Below, one piece after another: positions 42,214-52,638 of a stretch of 64,000 bases of DNA (positions are counted from its first letter, which is position 1; each line of letters begins with the position of its first letter). The translations under genes were made by a program, and so were the position numbers. Where the stretch lies: positions 10,487,698 through 10,551,697 of the forward strand of contig OX328123.1 of NCBI GenBank assembly GCA_946811695.1. Direction: 5' to 3'. The stretch is from Gonocerus acuteangulatus. Lineage: Eukaryota; Arthropoda; Insecta; Hemiptera; Coreidae. The notes under the pieces were generated by a model. It was not told where the DNA came from, searched no databases, and worked only from the letters and a program-made list of their open reading frames with translations.

Positions 42214-42876
42214 TAAAATTAAGACAATTTTACAATGAATTATAAATAAGGCAGACACTTTTAAGGGGTATAACACGTAAAAAAAAAAAAATAATAGTTT
42301 TTATTCCAATATTAAATGAGAGTTTTATTCATGCTGCCATTTAAACCGGGACAGCTGTAAAAGATCATATGAGCAAGAACCAATGAGAGCACAGAGAATA
42401 ACCACAACTGCGCGGTGGTGTCATTCACTCTTATGGTTACAAGCAGTATATTGCAGTCTATCATAGGCAACATTTATTTTCATGTTTCCTGATAATTATA
42501 CCCCACAAAAGTGCCTGCCCTTTTGTAATTATTTTCAAATATGTTTATTGAAGACGCTGTTTAAATCGCATCGTGAATAAAGCACTTTTTTTAAAAAAAA
42601 TTACATTTTAACCCCCTTAAAAGTGCCTGCCTTATTCATTATTAATTTTAAAATTGCCTTAATTTGTTTTTTTCATTAATAATAGTTGGCTTCTGAATAA
42701 AACACTATTTTTGGGCAATATTGTTTTGCACCTTTCCCCTATGCGCAGTACCTGGTGTTCCAAGATATGCCCAGGAAACACATATTTACCTTCTTATCTA
42801 CCCAAGAGGTAAACTATAGCAAAATTTCAGGGTGCATAAAACGCTTCATGAAAAGTGCGTTGCTGGCTCTCGGACT
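41819..42876. mobile_element. Long-TIR element H, reference copy
   Basis: About 1.06 kb including a 181-bp insertion. Arms of about 220 bp: CCGAGAGCCAGCAACGCACT at the outer edge, then TTTCATGAAGTGTTTTATG, GAACACCAGGTACTGCGCAT, TTTTATTCAGAAGCCAACTA. Inverse arm ends at 42876 (GCTGGCTCTCGGACT). Non-coding centre. No clear target duplication. Confidence 0.78.
42019..42221 (+). mobile_element. Poly(A) retroposed sequence with target duplication
   Basis: The insert 42030-42210 ends in an A-run of about 33 preceded by AATAAATAAATAAA. Exact 11-bp duplication TTGTAAAATTA at 42019-42029 and 42211-42221. The 145-bp body is not recognised; probably a 5'-truncated LINE or a processed transcript end. 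Confidence 0.8.
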
Positions 42877-42939
42877 ATTAGTAATTAATGGTGCTGTCTT
42901 CTCTATGTGGCCGTAGCAGCAGTAAAAAATATGGCAGTA

Positions 42940-43616
42940 AAGAAAAAAACGGAGACACCACAACGTGAAGCATACAATAATAAGCCACCTCAGAGAAATT
43001 AAATTTCAATGCTTCGAAGAGGTTTATGGTGTTTTTTGTTTTGTTTTATTTTTTTTCGTTTTTAACGGCGCATCAACTATTTGGCCATTAGCGCCGGGCT
43101 ATCTACAGGTTGCCACCCTTTCATAATACCAACAGCACGTGGTCGGTCACCCATTCAGGTACTGACCACTCTCGACGTTGCTTAACTTCGGTGATCTACG
43201 GGAGCCGGTTCATTCAACGTGGCTATGACCGTTTGCGGCTTATGGTGTTGACGAAGAAGGAACTCCACGGTATGCCGACATCATAGCGTTCCCTATAAAC
43301 GGAAAAACGGCGTATATCCTCGATCCTACAATACGCTTCGAAAGCAATGATGTAGAAGAGGATGGAAAAATAGATTCCGAAAAAAGTACATATACACGAA
43401 ATGCACAGCATACTACCAAGAGAAGTTCCAAGATGAATTTGGGAAGCGGAAGTATATAGTAAAGGGACTATGGTTCGGATCGAGAGGGTCCATTCCGAAG
43501 ATCACAGCCACCTTCCTTGAAGAACTAGGACTGACCTCAGACCACCTGGCAGCATTAGCCGAGTATATATTAGTGGATACATTGGGCATAATTTTCAATC
43601 ATATTTATGGCCACTA
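42940..43616 (+). pseudogene. Non-LTR retrotransposon C-terminal endonuclease remnant
   Basis: Reading through the SINE inserted at 43034-43239, the frame gives SHLREIKFQCFEEVYGV, then DEEGTPRYADIIAFPINGKT and AYILDPTIRFESNDVEEDGK. A one-base shift near 43382 leads to KYIYTKCTAYYQEKFQDEFG, GLWFGSRGSIPKITATFLEE and a stop at 43614-43616. The spaced D / (I)xDxTIRFE / EK pattern followed by GLWFGxRG is typical of the C-terminal end of some arthropod LINE proteins with a restriction-like nuclease. A 3' tail to about 43890 ends near AATAAAG. Dead by frameshift. Confidence 0.7.
43024..43249 (-). mobile_element. 5S-rRNA-derived SINE (copy 2)
   Basis: The element is 43034-43239 (minus strand). 5S-like start near 43237, C box inverse GGTCACCCATTCAGG, body GATAGCCCGGCGCTAATGG, T-rich tail on the plus strand. 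Exact 10-bp target duplication TTATGGTGTT at 43024-43033 and 43240-43249; the LINE frame is continuous across the empty site. Confidence 0.9.
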
Positions 43617-44264
43617 AGTGCTTACCATCCATTCACACTATTTCCTTATATACTTTAGACTATATTTTCAGTTCTATCAATTCCTCCTGAATATCATAAA
43701 TTCCTTTTCATCCATCACTATCTCCTTCTATCATCGTCTTGTTTATTCTCTATTCCTTGTTTCGAACTTCTTTCATCTTCAGCCTGTAAATTAACCCTAT
43801 TTCCGAATGGACGATAAGCACGCTGTGTATCTAGCAACCCAATGTAATTTGGCAGCCCATTTTATTTGTTTCTAATAAAGTTTCCTCTCTCTTCACGGTA
43901 GAATATGTAGGCCGAGCTAAAATTCCCGTAACTAAAGAGACAAAGATAAGTTGGAGTAGCGACGGGAGCGTGGGTAAATAGTGAAGATATTATGAGAGTG
44001 ACTCTACTGGAGAATGAGAGAAAGGTTCTTAAAGTTACATTGTAGAGGAATATACTCGGGAAGAAGGTCACGCAATTAGGAAGATAAAGATCGGAGAATT
44101 AGTCATACATCATCCCATGTTATTTGGCATCATTGTGCCAAGCATGGTCAATGATTGTTGTCATGCATTTTCTATTTTTTGTGTGTGTGGATATTCTCAT
44201 GGTATGTTAAACATTAATTTTATTTATTTTAAAAATTTATTTTGTAAAGTTATAGAGCATTTCT
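43617..44264. other. LINE 3' tail and spacer
   Basis: Pyrimidine-rich 3' tail to about 43890, then unassigned sequence without a supported gene. Confidence 0.4.
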
Positions 44265-44269
44265 TGGCT

Positions 44270-44405
44270 CAATCCATTGTGAGGAAACTCGCTTATGAGA
44301 TTGACCTCATGACAATATCCGAAAGTGCGGATTACACAATTTCACGTTACAGAACCCATACTAGATCACGAAAATAACAGATGTTCAATTTTTTGTGTGT
44401 GTATG

Positions 44406-44480
<75 letters not shown>
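44270..44480 (+). mobile_element. HINE-A 5' part with (TA)n
   Basis: CCGCTTATGAGATTGACCTC-like block (here TCGCTTATGAGATTGACCTC), TCCGAAAGTGCGGATTAC and CAGAACCCATACTAG blocks, then alternating TA at 44407-44480. Confidence 0.55.
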
Positions 44481-44483
<3 letters not shown>

Positions 44484-44577
44484 CAAAAGTTTCCAATTTA
44501 GTAAATCTTTAATCCCACAAAAGCTAATGTCTAATAACAAACTCGAATAGGTTGTATTTCCATTCTAATGTTAGCCA

Positions 44578-45094
44578 ATGTCATTCCTAGTGTTTTCTAA
44601 TTCATTGGTAAAAGGGCCAATGTCGACAAATTTAATCAGAATGGTCCCCAGAAAACCGCCAATCATCGTACACGAGATGCAACAACATAAATTCTTAAAC
44701 TTTAATGATTTTCTGGGAACAGCATTCGTTCACAAAAAAGTTAATACTGCTGACGAGCCAGTTTAGTGGACAAAAATCAAATGGATGCAGTTTCGTTGGG
44801 ACAAACTAAATGAAATCTGGTATAAAACTTCCTTTAGAAATGAAGAGCCATTCCAAACAATAAATTATTTGAAATACGAGACATTGTACCGACACCGGTT
44901 ACTTCAACTTAAGACCCATTTCAAACAAACCATTACCTTTGAGTAATGTGAGTAATGAAAAACTTAAGGACTTGAAAGATTTAATGCAGTACATACAGCC
45001 GAATAGTCGCATATTTTATAATGCATTAATAGATAAATTGACTAGTTCATCAGATGTTGTAGATCCATATTCGGATTATGATGAAGATGAATAA
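44578..45094 (+). pseudogene. Transposon-type ORF C-terminal remnant
   Basis: The frame from 44578 reads KPPIIVHEMQQHKFLNFNDF and GTAFVHKKVNTADEP, then a stop at 44764. It continues WTKIKWMQFRWDKLNEIWYK and EPFQTINYLKYETLYRHRL, then needs a shift near 44925 to reach NEKLKDLKDLMQYIQPNSRI and FYNALIDKL, ending DPYSDYDEDE-stop at 45092-45094. A poly(A) run follows (45105-45137). The KKxDLxxLxxYIPPxxxxFY-like C-terminus resembles transposon-associated proteins of arthropods, but I cannot name the family. Confidence 0.4.
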
Positions 45095-45100
45095 AGAAAA

Positions 45101-45140
<40 letters not shown>

Positions 45141-45908
45141 TTAAGAATCTCAAAAATGTAATTTTAAACTTTACTTTATGTGGTGACCTAGAAATCCCCT
45201 ATGTCCAGACCCTATCCAAAACCCGATACTTTAACTTCCACTCCCGTTTGCCTGGTCACGACAATCCCCTAATCAATAAGTTATCCTAATCCTCCATTCC
45301 CGGTAACCCTCACCGTCGCCTTAAGCGCAAATGGCCAAGAGACCTGTTGTAAACTAAGCCTGTAAAATGTAAACATTACGAATGTAAATATTGTAAATAG
45401 CCATACAAAAAATCAAATGTAAATACCTCTGTAAATTTCTAGCTAATAGGTTTTGGTCTCTGGGCTTTTTTTCCCTACCGATACATCATGAACAAAAGAA
45501 TTATAAAAAATACGTTATTGTATTGTATAATTTTCAAATAAAGATATATAAAAAACTTTATGTAAATGTACTTTATAATAATTATATTAATAAACCTGTT
45601 GAAATCAGACTTTTTTTTTTCCTTCTTACTAACTTCAGGGTCCTCAGTAAGTGGACCAATGTCATTAAGAGATGCAGTAGCTTTTAATCCAAAAAGGGCC
45701 AATGTCATAATTTTTATATAAAATAGTAACTGGTTAAAAAATTTTATATGATAAAATAAAGTTTCTTGACACTAACAATAAACAAATACAAAAAAAAAAT
45801 ACTGTGAATTTTAGTATATGAAAGTTATAGCATTCACAAAAATCTCAAATATCTTTCAATGCCTTTTTCTCGAAACTAGTATTTTTGACATTGGCCCTTT
45901 TAGCACCA
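44602..45908. repeat. Repeated AAAAGGGCCAATGTC motif, inverted at the ends
   Basis: GGTAAAAGGGCCAATGTC at 44602 (plus), AAAAAGGGCCAATGTCATAA at about 45692 (plus), and AAAAGGGCCAATGTC on the minus strand at about 45888-45902. Shorter CCAATGTCATT copies at 44576 and 45655. The inverted outer pair could be terminal repeats of the element carrying the ORF remnant. Confidence 0.5.
45139..45470 (+). pseudogene. LINE ORF2 C-terminal remnant (Jockey-like)
   Basis: Frame near 45175: DLEIPYVQTLSKTRYFNFHS, RLPGHDNPLINKLS, stop, then NPHRRLKRKWPRDLL and a stop. The HxNPLI...RRLKRxxPRDL ending is like the C-terminus of Jockey-type reverse transcriptases. Stops inside the frame. Confidence 0.5.
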
Positions 45909-45924
45909 AGCCACAGATATATAT

Positions 45925-46080
45925 ACATCAATACGATTTTTATAAAACAAATCTATACGTTTCGGATACTCTTTTTTTAGCCTTCATCAACTAAATAACA
46001 AAACATACGTTCAGAATTAATAAACTGAAAAATAAACCACTTAAAAAATATGATAGACCTACAAATAAAAATAGCTATAA
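45925..46080 (-). mobile_element. Penelope-type terminal repeat fragment
   Basis: CATCAATACGATTTTTATAA then the hammerhead-like block and CAGAATTAATAAACTGAAAA, collinear with 10540-10680. Confidence 0.55.
45956..45990 (-). ncRNA. Degenerate hammerhead-like motif
   Basis: Minus strand TTGATGA in place of CTGANGA, an AGGCTA-type stem partly paired with GTATCC, then GAAACGTA. First core base changed and stem II weak, so probably dead. Confidence 0.35.
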
Positions 46081-46088
46081 GAATGAAG

Positions 46089-46337
46089 TTGATACGATAA
46101 TTTTATATTTTTTTTATTATTTTTTTTATTTATTTATTTATTTATTTTTTTTACGGCGCATCTACAACTTGGCCATTAGCGCCGGGCTATCTATAGGTTG
46201 CCACCCTTTTATAATACCAACAGCACGTGGTCGGTCACCCATTCAGGTACTGGCCACGCCCGACGTTGCTTAACTTAGGTGATCTACGGGAACCGGTGCA
46301 TTCAACGTGCCTATGGCCGTTGGCTTGATACGATAAT
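46089..46337 (-). mobile_element. 5S-rRNA-derived SINE (copy 3)
   Basis: The element is 46102-46324 (minus strand), with the 5S head at the right, the GATAGCCCGGCGCTAATGG body and an A-rich tail (T-rich on plus). Exact 13-bp target duplication TTGATACGATAAT at 46089-46101 and 46325-46337. Confidence 0.92.
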
Positions 46338-46599
46338 GTCTAGAAAAGTGCTTAGAATTAAGAAAACCCAAAAATACCGATTACTTTTGTGACCTGTGAA
46401 TTGTATATGTTAATCTATTCATACTTCTATTTTCGTTACGTACAAATTATTTTGCTCGAATTTCAGGTTATTTTGATACTTAGGAATTGGACGTTATGGG
46501 CCTCTCAAAAAAATGCACTTTTGATAAGTAATTACAAGCTTAATTTCAAAATTTCGTTTTTCAATTTACTTTTGGGAGACACTGTATGTGTGTGATTTG

Positions 46600-46860
46600 A
46601 AAGATCATGTTCGTTAACCAGCAGAATCCCTTCATTGGATCATGGTTTCTTGGAAGACATTCAAACGACAAAAATCGCAACGATTACGTTTTTGCGTTAT
46701 TAGGCTTCCGTATACACGTTTTATAAGTAAAGACGTGGGAGATCTAATACAACCATTTCCAAGGTCATATCTATAACCGTTATCGAGCAAAATGGGAACA
46801 AAGATAGATTTTGAAACGCGCTAAGATGACGTAGTTCCTGCGAGTCGGATTTTTTTTATT
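46600..46860 (+). mobile_element. HINE-A, 3' part
   Basis: AGATCATGTTCGTTAACCAG, GGTCATATCTATAACCGTTA, then the 3' terminus CGCGCTAAGATGACGTAGTT with CCTGCGAGTCGGATT and a T-run. Confidence 0.6.
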
Positions 46861-46884
46861 ATTTTATACTTGCATAGAACCTTA

Positions 46885-47407
46885 ATTTAAGATTCAATGG
46901 CATCTTAAGCCTATTTCAATGTCTGGCAAAGATATAATTCAAGATTCAATGGCATCTTAAGCCTATTTCAATGTCTGGCAAAGATATAATTCAAGAGTCA
47001 ATAGCATCTTAAGCCTATTTCAATGTCTGGCAAAGATATAATTCAAGAGTCAATGGCATCTTAAGCCTATTTCAATGTCTGGCAAAGATATAATTCAAGA
47101 GTCAATGGCATCTTAAGCCTATTTCAATGTCTGGCAAAGATATAATTTAAGAGTCAATGGCATCTTAAGCCTATTTCAATGTCTGGCAAAGATATAATTC
47201 AAGAGTCAATGGCATCTTAAGCCTATTTCAATGTCTGGCAAAGATATTATTCAAGAGTCAATGGCATCTTAAGCCTATTTCAATGTCTGGCAAAGATATA
47301 ATTCAAGAGTCAATGGCATCTTAAGCCTATTTCAATGTCTGGCAAAGATATAATTTAAGAGTCAATGGCATCTTAAGCCTATTTCAATGTCTGGCAAAGA
47401 TATAATT
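46885..47407. repeat. 52-bp minisatellite, about 10 units
   Basis: Unit contains CTTAAGCCTATTTCAATGTC and TGGCAAAGATATAATTCAAG. Very low divergence between units, so recently expanded. Starts 25 bp after a HINE-A end. Confidence 0.95.
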
Positions 47408-47613
47408 GTTATATTCTTAGTGTGAACATTATTCTCTTGATCTAAATCAGATCTCTTCAAACCCTTAGATCTAAGCACAATTTTTTTGAGCGTGTTTCCT
47501 CCTTCTTTATATACATTTATCAATTCGACAAGTTGACACAATTTGCAAAACACTCAATAATTAACATATAAAGCATGAAAGCTTCAACTTTGATATTTTC
47601 CTATATTTCTAAT

Positions 47614-47666
<53 letters not shown>

Positions 47667-47925
47667 GCAGTGCCTAAAGCTTTGGAAGCGTTTGAAGGCG
47701 AATTATTATGAATTTCTATTGTAAGTTTTTCAAATCACATAATCATATGGAAATAAGCTAAGATGACTTAGTTCGTGAAAGTCAACGTTTTTCAGCATTT
47801 TATTAATACTAAACGAATATTTGATTTTTTTTTTTTTTTTTTTCAAAATTATAACGAGTCTGAAGGCGTCAAACTTACATAGCTGCATTAGGACGCCAAG
47901 GAAAGGCTTGATTTAGAAAACAGTC
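47408..47925. other. Spacer with (TA)n
   Basis: TA tract at 47618-47662; a further HINE-like scrap near 47755-47800 (GCTAAGATGACTTAGTTCGT). No gene. Confidence 0.45.
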
Positions 47926-48445
47926 CGTCACACAGGAGCTGCATAACTAAGCAATTTCCTCAGAATTTGGTAGTGTCGATTGCATTCCTGAATAATTTGC
48001 TAAAAATAACCTACATAGATAAATAAAATAAAAACATAAATAACACCTGTTTCAATTCAATCCAAACATAGTACAATGTAATTCCCCCCCCCCCCTTCCA
48101 ATAGACCGATTTAGTTCATTTTTACAACACTTCTTCCTTATTAGATACCCATGACGTGTAACGCGTTTTGTTACAATACAGCAGAAATTACGACGGGTAT
48201 GATCAAATTAGTAATTTCTGTACGGACTAAACCCCTCCTTTTAGTCAACCGATTAAGTTTATTTTTACAATAAATTTTTCTCTTCAGTTGAGCACAACAA
48301 ATACCGAGTTTCGTTGAAATATACCAACAATTATGGCTGGTATTGACAAATAACTACTTTGGCTCCGGAGTAACCCCCCCCCCCCCCTCCGAATGGACCG
48401 ATTTTGTTGGTTAACGAACGTTAACGTTCAATCGTTTGATGAGGG

Positions 48446-48481
<36 letters not shown>

Positions 48482-48600
48482 TTTAACTGGGGTCATTTTC
48501 TGTCTCTACTAAGTAGGATCGATAAAGATTCGATGAAATTTTTCAAAAAAATTCCGTCATGAGTGTAACCTCAATAGCTACTTTCCTTCGGAGGAAAGTG
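47926..48600 (-). mobile_element. HINE-B, minus strand
   Basis: 3' terminus CAGTCCGTCACACAGGAGCT at the left, inner poly(C) blocks, short TA tract at 48449-48478, and the 5' terminus CCTTCGGAGGAAAGTGCT at about 48600. Confidence 0.65.
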
Positions 48601-48894
48601 CTAAAATAAGATGCATTGGATTTTTAGAGTCAACGACCTAAAAATAATAAAAAATAAAAAACTGGTATATGCAAACATGCAATACAGCTTATACTTATTG
48701 TATCTAATTCTATTTTTTAGTGATTCTTATCGAATGCCGAGTATTTGATAAAGCTCCTTGCATAATTTCTTATACTAAATCGTGGCGTAGTATTGTCAGC
48801 TGTTAAAAAAAAAAAGTGTTATTTTCTTCGGCGATATACGATTTTCTGCTGTAATCCAAGATTATTAATGCTTAGTAAAGTTAATTATAGTTTT

Positions 48895-48991
48895 AGTGCG
48901 ATTCTTCCTTCTATCTATAGGGAGGAAACCCGCTTATGACCTCATGACGCAATCCGTAAGTGCCGAATTGAATATAACGGTACCTCAATTT

Positions 48992-49058
<67 letters not shown>
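48895..49058 (+). mobile_element. HINE-A 5' part with (TA)n
   Basis: Block CCGCTTATGACCTCATGACG, CAATCCGTAAGTGCCG, then TA at 48996-49058. Confidence 0.55.
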
Positions 49059-49063
<5 letters not shown>

Positions 49064-49074
49064 ATTTTTATGAA

Positions 49075-49260
49075 CGTCAATTTTTCTCCAGCGGTAGTAC
49101 TCCTCCTCACTTCTTCCTGGAATATCCTCACTTCCTCCTCAACCACCGAGGAAGAAACAACAATGTACCTGGCTGAAGAAGATGGGGATGAACCCATCGA
49201 AATATTTCTAGGAAGAAGTGAGGAGGTGTACCACCGCTGGAGAAAAATGCCATCCATCAA
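49075..49260. mobile_element. Foldback MITE next to (TA)n, diverged copy
   Basis: Arms TTTTTCTCCAGCGGTAGTAC and, inverted, GTACCACCGCTGGAGAAAAA; same family as 1038-1179. Longer centre with GGCTGAAGAAGATGGGGATG, also present in the first copy as its inverse. Confidence 0.75.
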
Positions 49261-49264
49261 AAAA

Positions 49265-49600
49265 AAATTTTTAAGTATTTTTAGGGGGGTTAAAGTTTTG
49301 GTTGGTTAGAGAAGGCAAGCCTAGGTAGCATGCGTTGCTAGGACGATAACAGAACAGCTGTTACCGTACATTATCTATTTCATAGTATTATTTTTAATTG
49401 AGGTTAATTTCCACTATGATGGCAGTCCTTGAATTACTAGAAATAAAATGTTATTTTGTCCCTCATAGAGTTTACGCCCTGGTGATGGCCCATCCGAGGT
49501 AATAATATCCCGAACCACTTCACACAAAAATTTGAAATTTTGCACGGACAATACGTTTAGAGTGTAAACGTTCGCTAAGAAAGGTTTTTTTGATATTCAA
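49265..49600 (-). repeat. Dispersed repeat J, minus strand
   Basis: Inverse of 4680-5000: GACGATAACAGAACAGCTG, TTTTGTCCCTCATAGAG, GGTAATAATATCCCGAACC. Confidence 0.55.
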
Positions 49601-49729
49601 ATGTTTAAGTACTTGATTATTTCCACATCGAAGTAACCCTACGATGTGGGAGTTTATTGTGTATTCTGCACAACCCATGCATGTTTAAGTACTTGTAGGA
49701 GGGTTTGAATTATTAAGCAGTTCCACATC

Positions 49730-50300
49730 GGCTCAAAAATGGTTCGATTTTGATAACATTTGGTACAAAAATCTTTCTTCTCATTTAAAAGGTCAAGTTC
49801 ATTAACCAGTTGAATCCGTTTACTGGAACATGGTTTTTGGAGCAAAATTTTGTGCGAAAGATTCCTTAACGTAGGAAAACGAATGAAACCATTTTTAAAG
49901 CGAGTTCTGTAGCTATTTGCCAGAAAAATTGATAGAAATACTTTTCAAAACTAATTTTCTGTTTGGGTATTCAGAAAGGAAGGATATGGAAAAAAATTGT
50001 ATGAATGGTGATACAAAGTTTTCGGATCTCTGTATATTTTCTAAAATATCTCGAAAACGGTTGGGAAATCGCAGTAAGTGGAAGGCGGCTATTCGAAAGG
50101 CTACCAAATTCTCTACAATAAGATTCTGTTGTAATGTTCGGTGGGGCGATGTCAATCGAAGAGATAAGTGCTTAAAACTTCAAATTTGTTAGTTTTATGC
50201 TTTTCAACGTGCATTTGTCACTGTTTACCTAACTTTTTAAGCGGTTGTTGTTGTTTGTTTGTTTTTTTTTTGTTTTTTTAATCCAACGGAAACAAGCACG
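49730..50300 (+). mobile_element. HINE-A interior
   Basis: CAAAAATCTTTCTTCTCATT, TTAACCAGTTGAATCCG, ATATCTCGAAAACGGTTGGG and GCGATGTCAATCGAAGAGAT blocks in normal order; both termini missing. Confidence 0.6.
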
Positions 50301-50454
50301 GTTACCTCCACATTGTGTTTCCTGGGTAACTTTAAAGTCCGTGCAATAATAAGCTGTACAAAATTATGTAGTAGTGTTAATTTTGATCATACCTTATTTA
50401 ACTCCATATAAAAAATACTTATCGGCCGTGGTGAAGCACGGGTATTCAGCTAGT

Positions 50455-50830
50455 ATATACATATGCTTACATGATTTTGTACAGCTGTCTCGGTTTAAAT
50501 GGCAGCGTGAATAAAACTCTCATTTAATATTAGAATAAAAACAATTACTTTTTTTTTACGTGTTATACCCCATAAAAATGTCTGCCTTATTTATTATTCA
50601 TTGTAAAATTGTCTTAATTTTGCATTAAAGATAGTTGGCTTCTAAATAAAACACAATTTTTGGGAAACATGTTTTTGCACCTTTGCCCAATGCGCAGTAC
50701 CTGGTGTTCCAAGGTATGTCCAGGCAACACATACTTACCTTCTTATCTACCCAAGAGGTATATTATATAATGCTATATAGTTTTATATAATGTATATATG
50801 AAACGTGCGGTTACTAGCTCTACGTCTATC
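50455..50830. mobile_element. Long-TIR element H, right half
   Basis: GTACAGCTGTCTCGGTTTAA, GTTGGCTTCTAAATAAAACA, TGCGCAGTACCTGGTGTTCC and the outer AAACGTGCGGTTACTAGCTC; left arm absent. Confidence 0.65.
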
Positions 50831-51156
50831 TGCTAAATGACGATTTCAGCAAGATCAGTTCAAAAATGCCTATGTAAATGAGGACACTTTCCTTTAAGAT
50901 TAGGCGTAACCCTATCAGAAAGTGTTAGCTTTCGGTTTATGCCTAGAGTATAGGTGACTCTGCGGGGGAGGCTCCCATGGCTGGGAAGGTATTTCTAGTG
51001 AATACCTATTGTCAGCAGAGGGGTGATGGACCACTTCTACACAATAGTATTTAGAAAAAATATCATCATGCTGATGGTGGATTGCGTGATTCTCTTACTT
51101 ATCCCGTGGCATTTTAGGCCTATAGCAGCATTTGGTTAAAACAGGCAAATTTAAAA
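50831..51156. other. Unassigned sequence
   Basis: No frame or repeat recognised. Confidence 0.35.
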
Positions 51157-52638
51157 GGGTCATTCCATGTCAAATCAACACATTTTTTTGACCTCACCCT
51201 TTCAGATATTAATGAAAATTGGTGGACCCAAAGTAGGGGTTGGGACAAATAAAAATTTCAAATTTTTATCTAAAACGGTTCCCAAAATACGGCCATGTAA
51301 AGTTTTCAAAAAGCGGTCAAAATCTCTCTGTGGCAAAACATTTAAATGGGTATAACTCCTTTCCTGTTTATGTTAAAAACATCATTTAAATGGGTATAAC
51401 TCCTTTCCTGTTTATGTTACAAACATCATTTAAATGGGCCTAACTCCTTTCCTGTTTATGTTACAAACATCATTTAAATGGGTATAACTCCTTTCCTGTT
51501 TATGTTACAAACATCATTTAAATGGGTATAACTCCTTTCCTGTTTATGTTACAAACATCATTTAAATGGGTATAACTCCTTTCCTGTTTATGTTACAAAC
51601 ATCATTTAAATGGGTATAACTCCTTTCCTGTTTATGTTACAAACATCATTTAAATGGGTATTACTCCTTTCCTGTTTATGTTACAAACATCATTTAAATG
51701 GGTATAACTCCTTTCCTGTTTATGTTACAAACATCATTTAAATGGGTATAACTCCTTTCCTGTTTATGTTACAAACATCATTTAAATGGGTATAACTCCT
51801 TTCCTGTTTATGTTACAAACATCATTTAAATGGGCCTAACTCCTTTCCTGTTTATGTTACAAACATCATTTAAATGGGTATAACTCCTTTCCTGTTTATG
51901 TTACAAACATCATTTAAATGGGTATAACTCCTTTCCTGTTTATGTTACAAACATCATTTAATTTTAGACAAATATTCTAAATTAAACTAATTACAACAAA
52001 GTATTAATGTATATTTTTTAAATAAGCTTTGTAATTAAGATAATGAAGTTGAAGTGTGTATAAAATATATGCAACAGTAAAGTTTGGATTACATTTTACA
52101 ATTATGTATTAAAAAGCTTTTGTATATAAAAATACGTAAAATTAGTCCAAAGCCACCTTCGGTTTTAAATTATTTTGACTAAGAATCCATTTCAATCCCA
52201 TAACCAAATTTGCTAAACAAATTAGTAATTATATGACCTATTATATATAATTGTTTCAACATTTTTGAAAATTATAAATTAATTAAAAATATTTAGATCC
52301 AAATTGTTTTTTTGATTTTGAAAAAAATTATGTTCTCATAATCTATCATGTGTTGCATATCACTTGAAAGGGCATATCAAGAGCTAAACATTGACACCTT
52401 CCCCATGTTCGTAACTTAAACCGGAAAGGAGTTATGACCATTTAAATGTTTTGCCACGGCGAGATTTTGACCGCTTTTTGAAAACTTTACACGAACGTAT
52501 TTTGGAAACCGTTTTAGATAAAAATTTGAAATTTCCGTATTTTTATTTGTCCCAACGCCTACTTTGGGTGCACTAATTTTCATTAATATCTGAAAGGGTG
52601 AGGTAAAAAAAGTGTGTTGATTTGACATGGAATGACCC
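51157..52638. mobile_element. Long-TIR element G carrying a one-sided minisatellite
   Basis: TIR GGGTCATTCCATGTCAAATC and inverse; the arms extend about 200-230 bp (51157-51385 and 52405-52638). The left arm's inner edge (CATTTAAATGGGTATAACTC) has been amplified into the array at 51340-51960; the right arm holds a single copy. The centre 51961-52400 is non-coding. Confidence 0.85.
51340..51960. repeat. 44-bp minisatellite, about 14 units
   Basis: Unit contains ATTTAAATGGGTATAACTCC and TTTCCTGTTTATGTTACAAA. Two units share a GGGCCTAAC variant, pointing to block duplication. Nearly identical units. Confidence 0.96.

Noticed and set aside
46885..47407. CRISPR-like array
   Set aside because: Units are contiguous 52-bp repeats without unique spacers, in eukaryotic DNA; the same applies to the 44-bp and 16-bp arrays.
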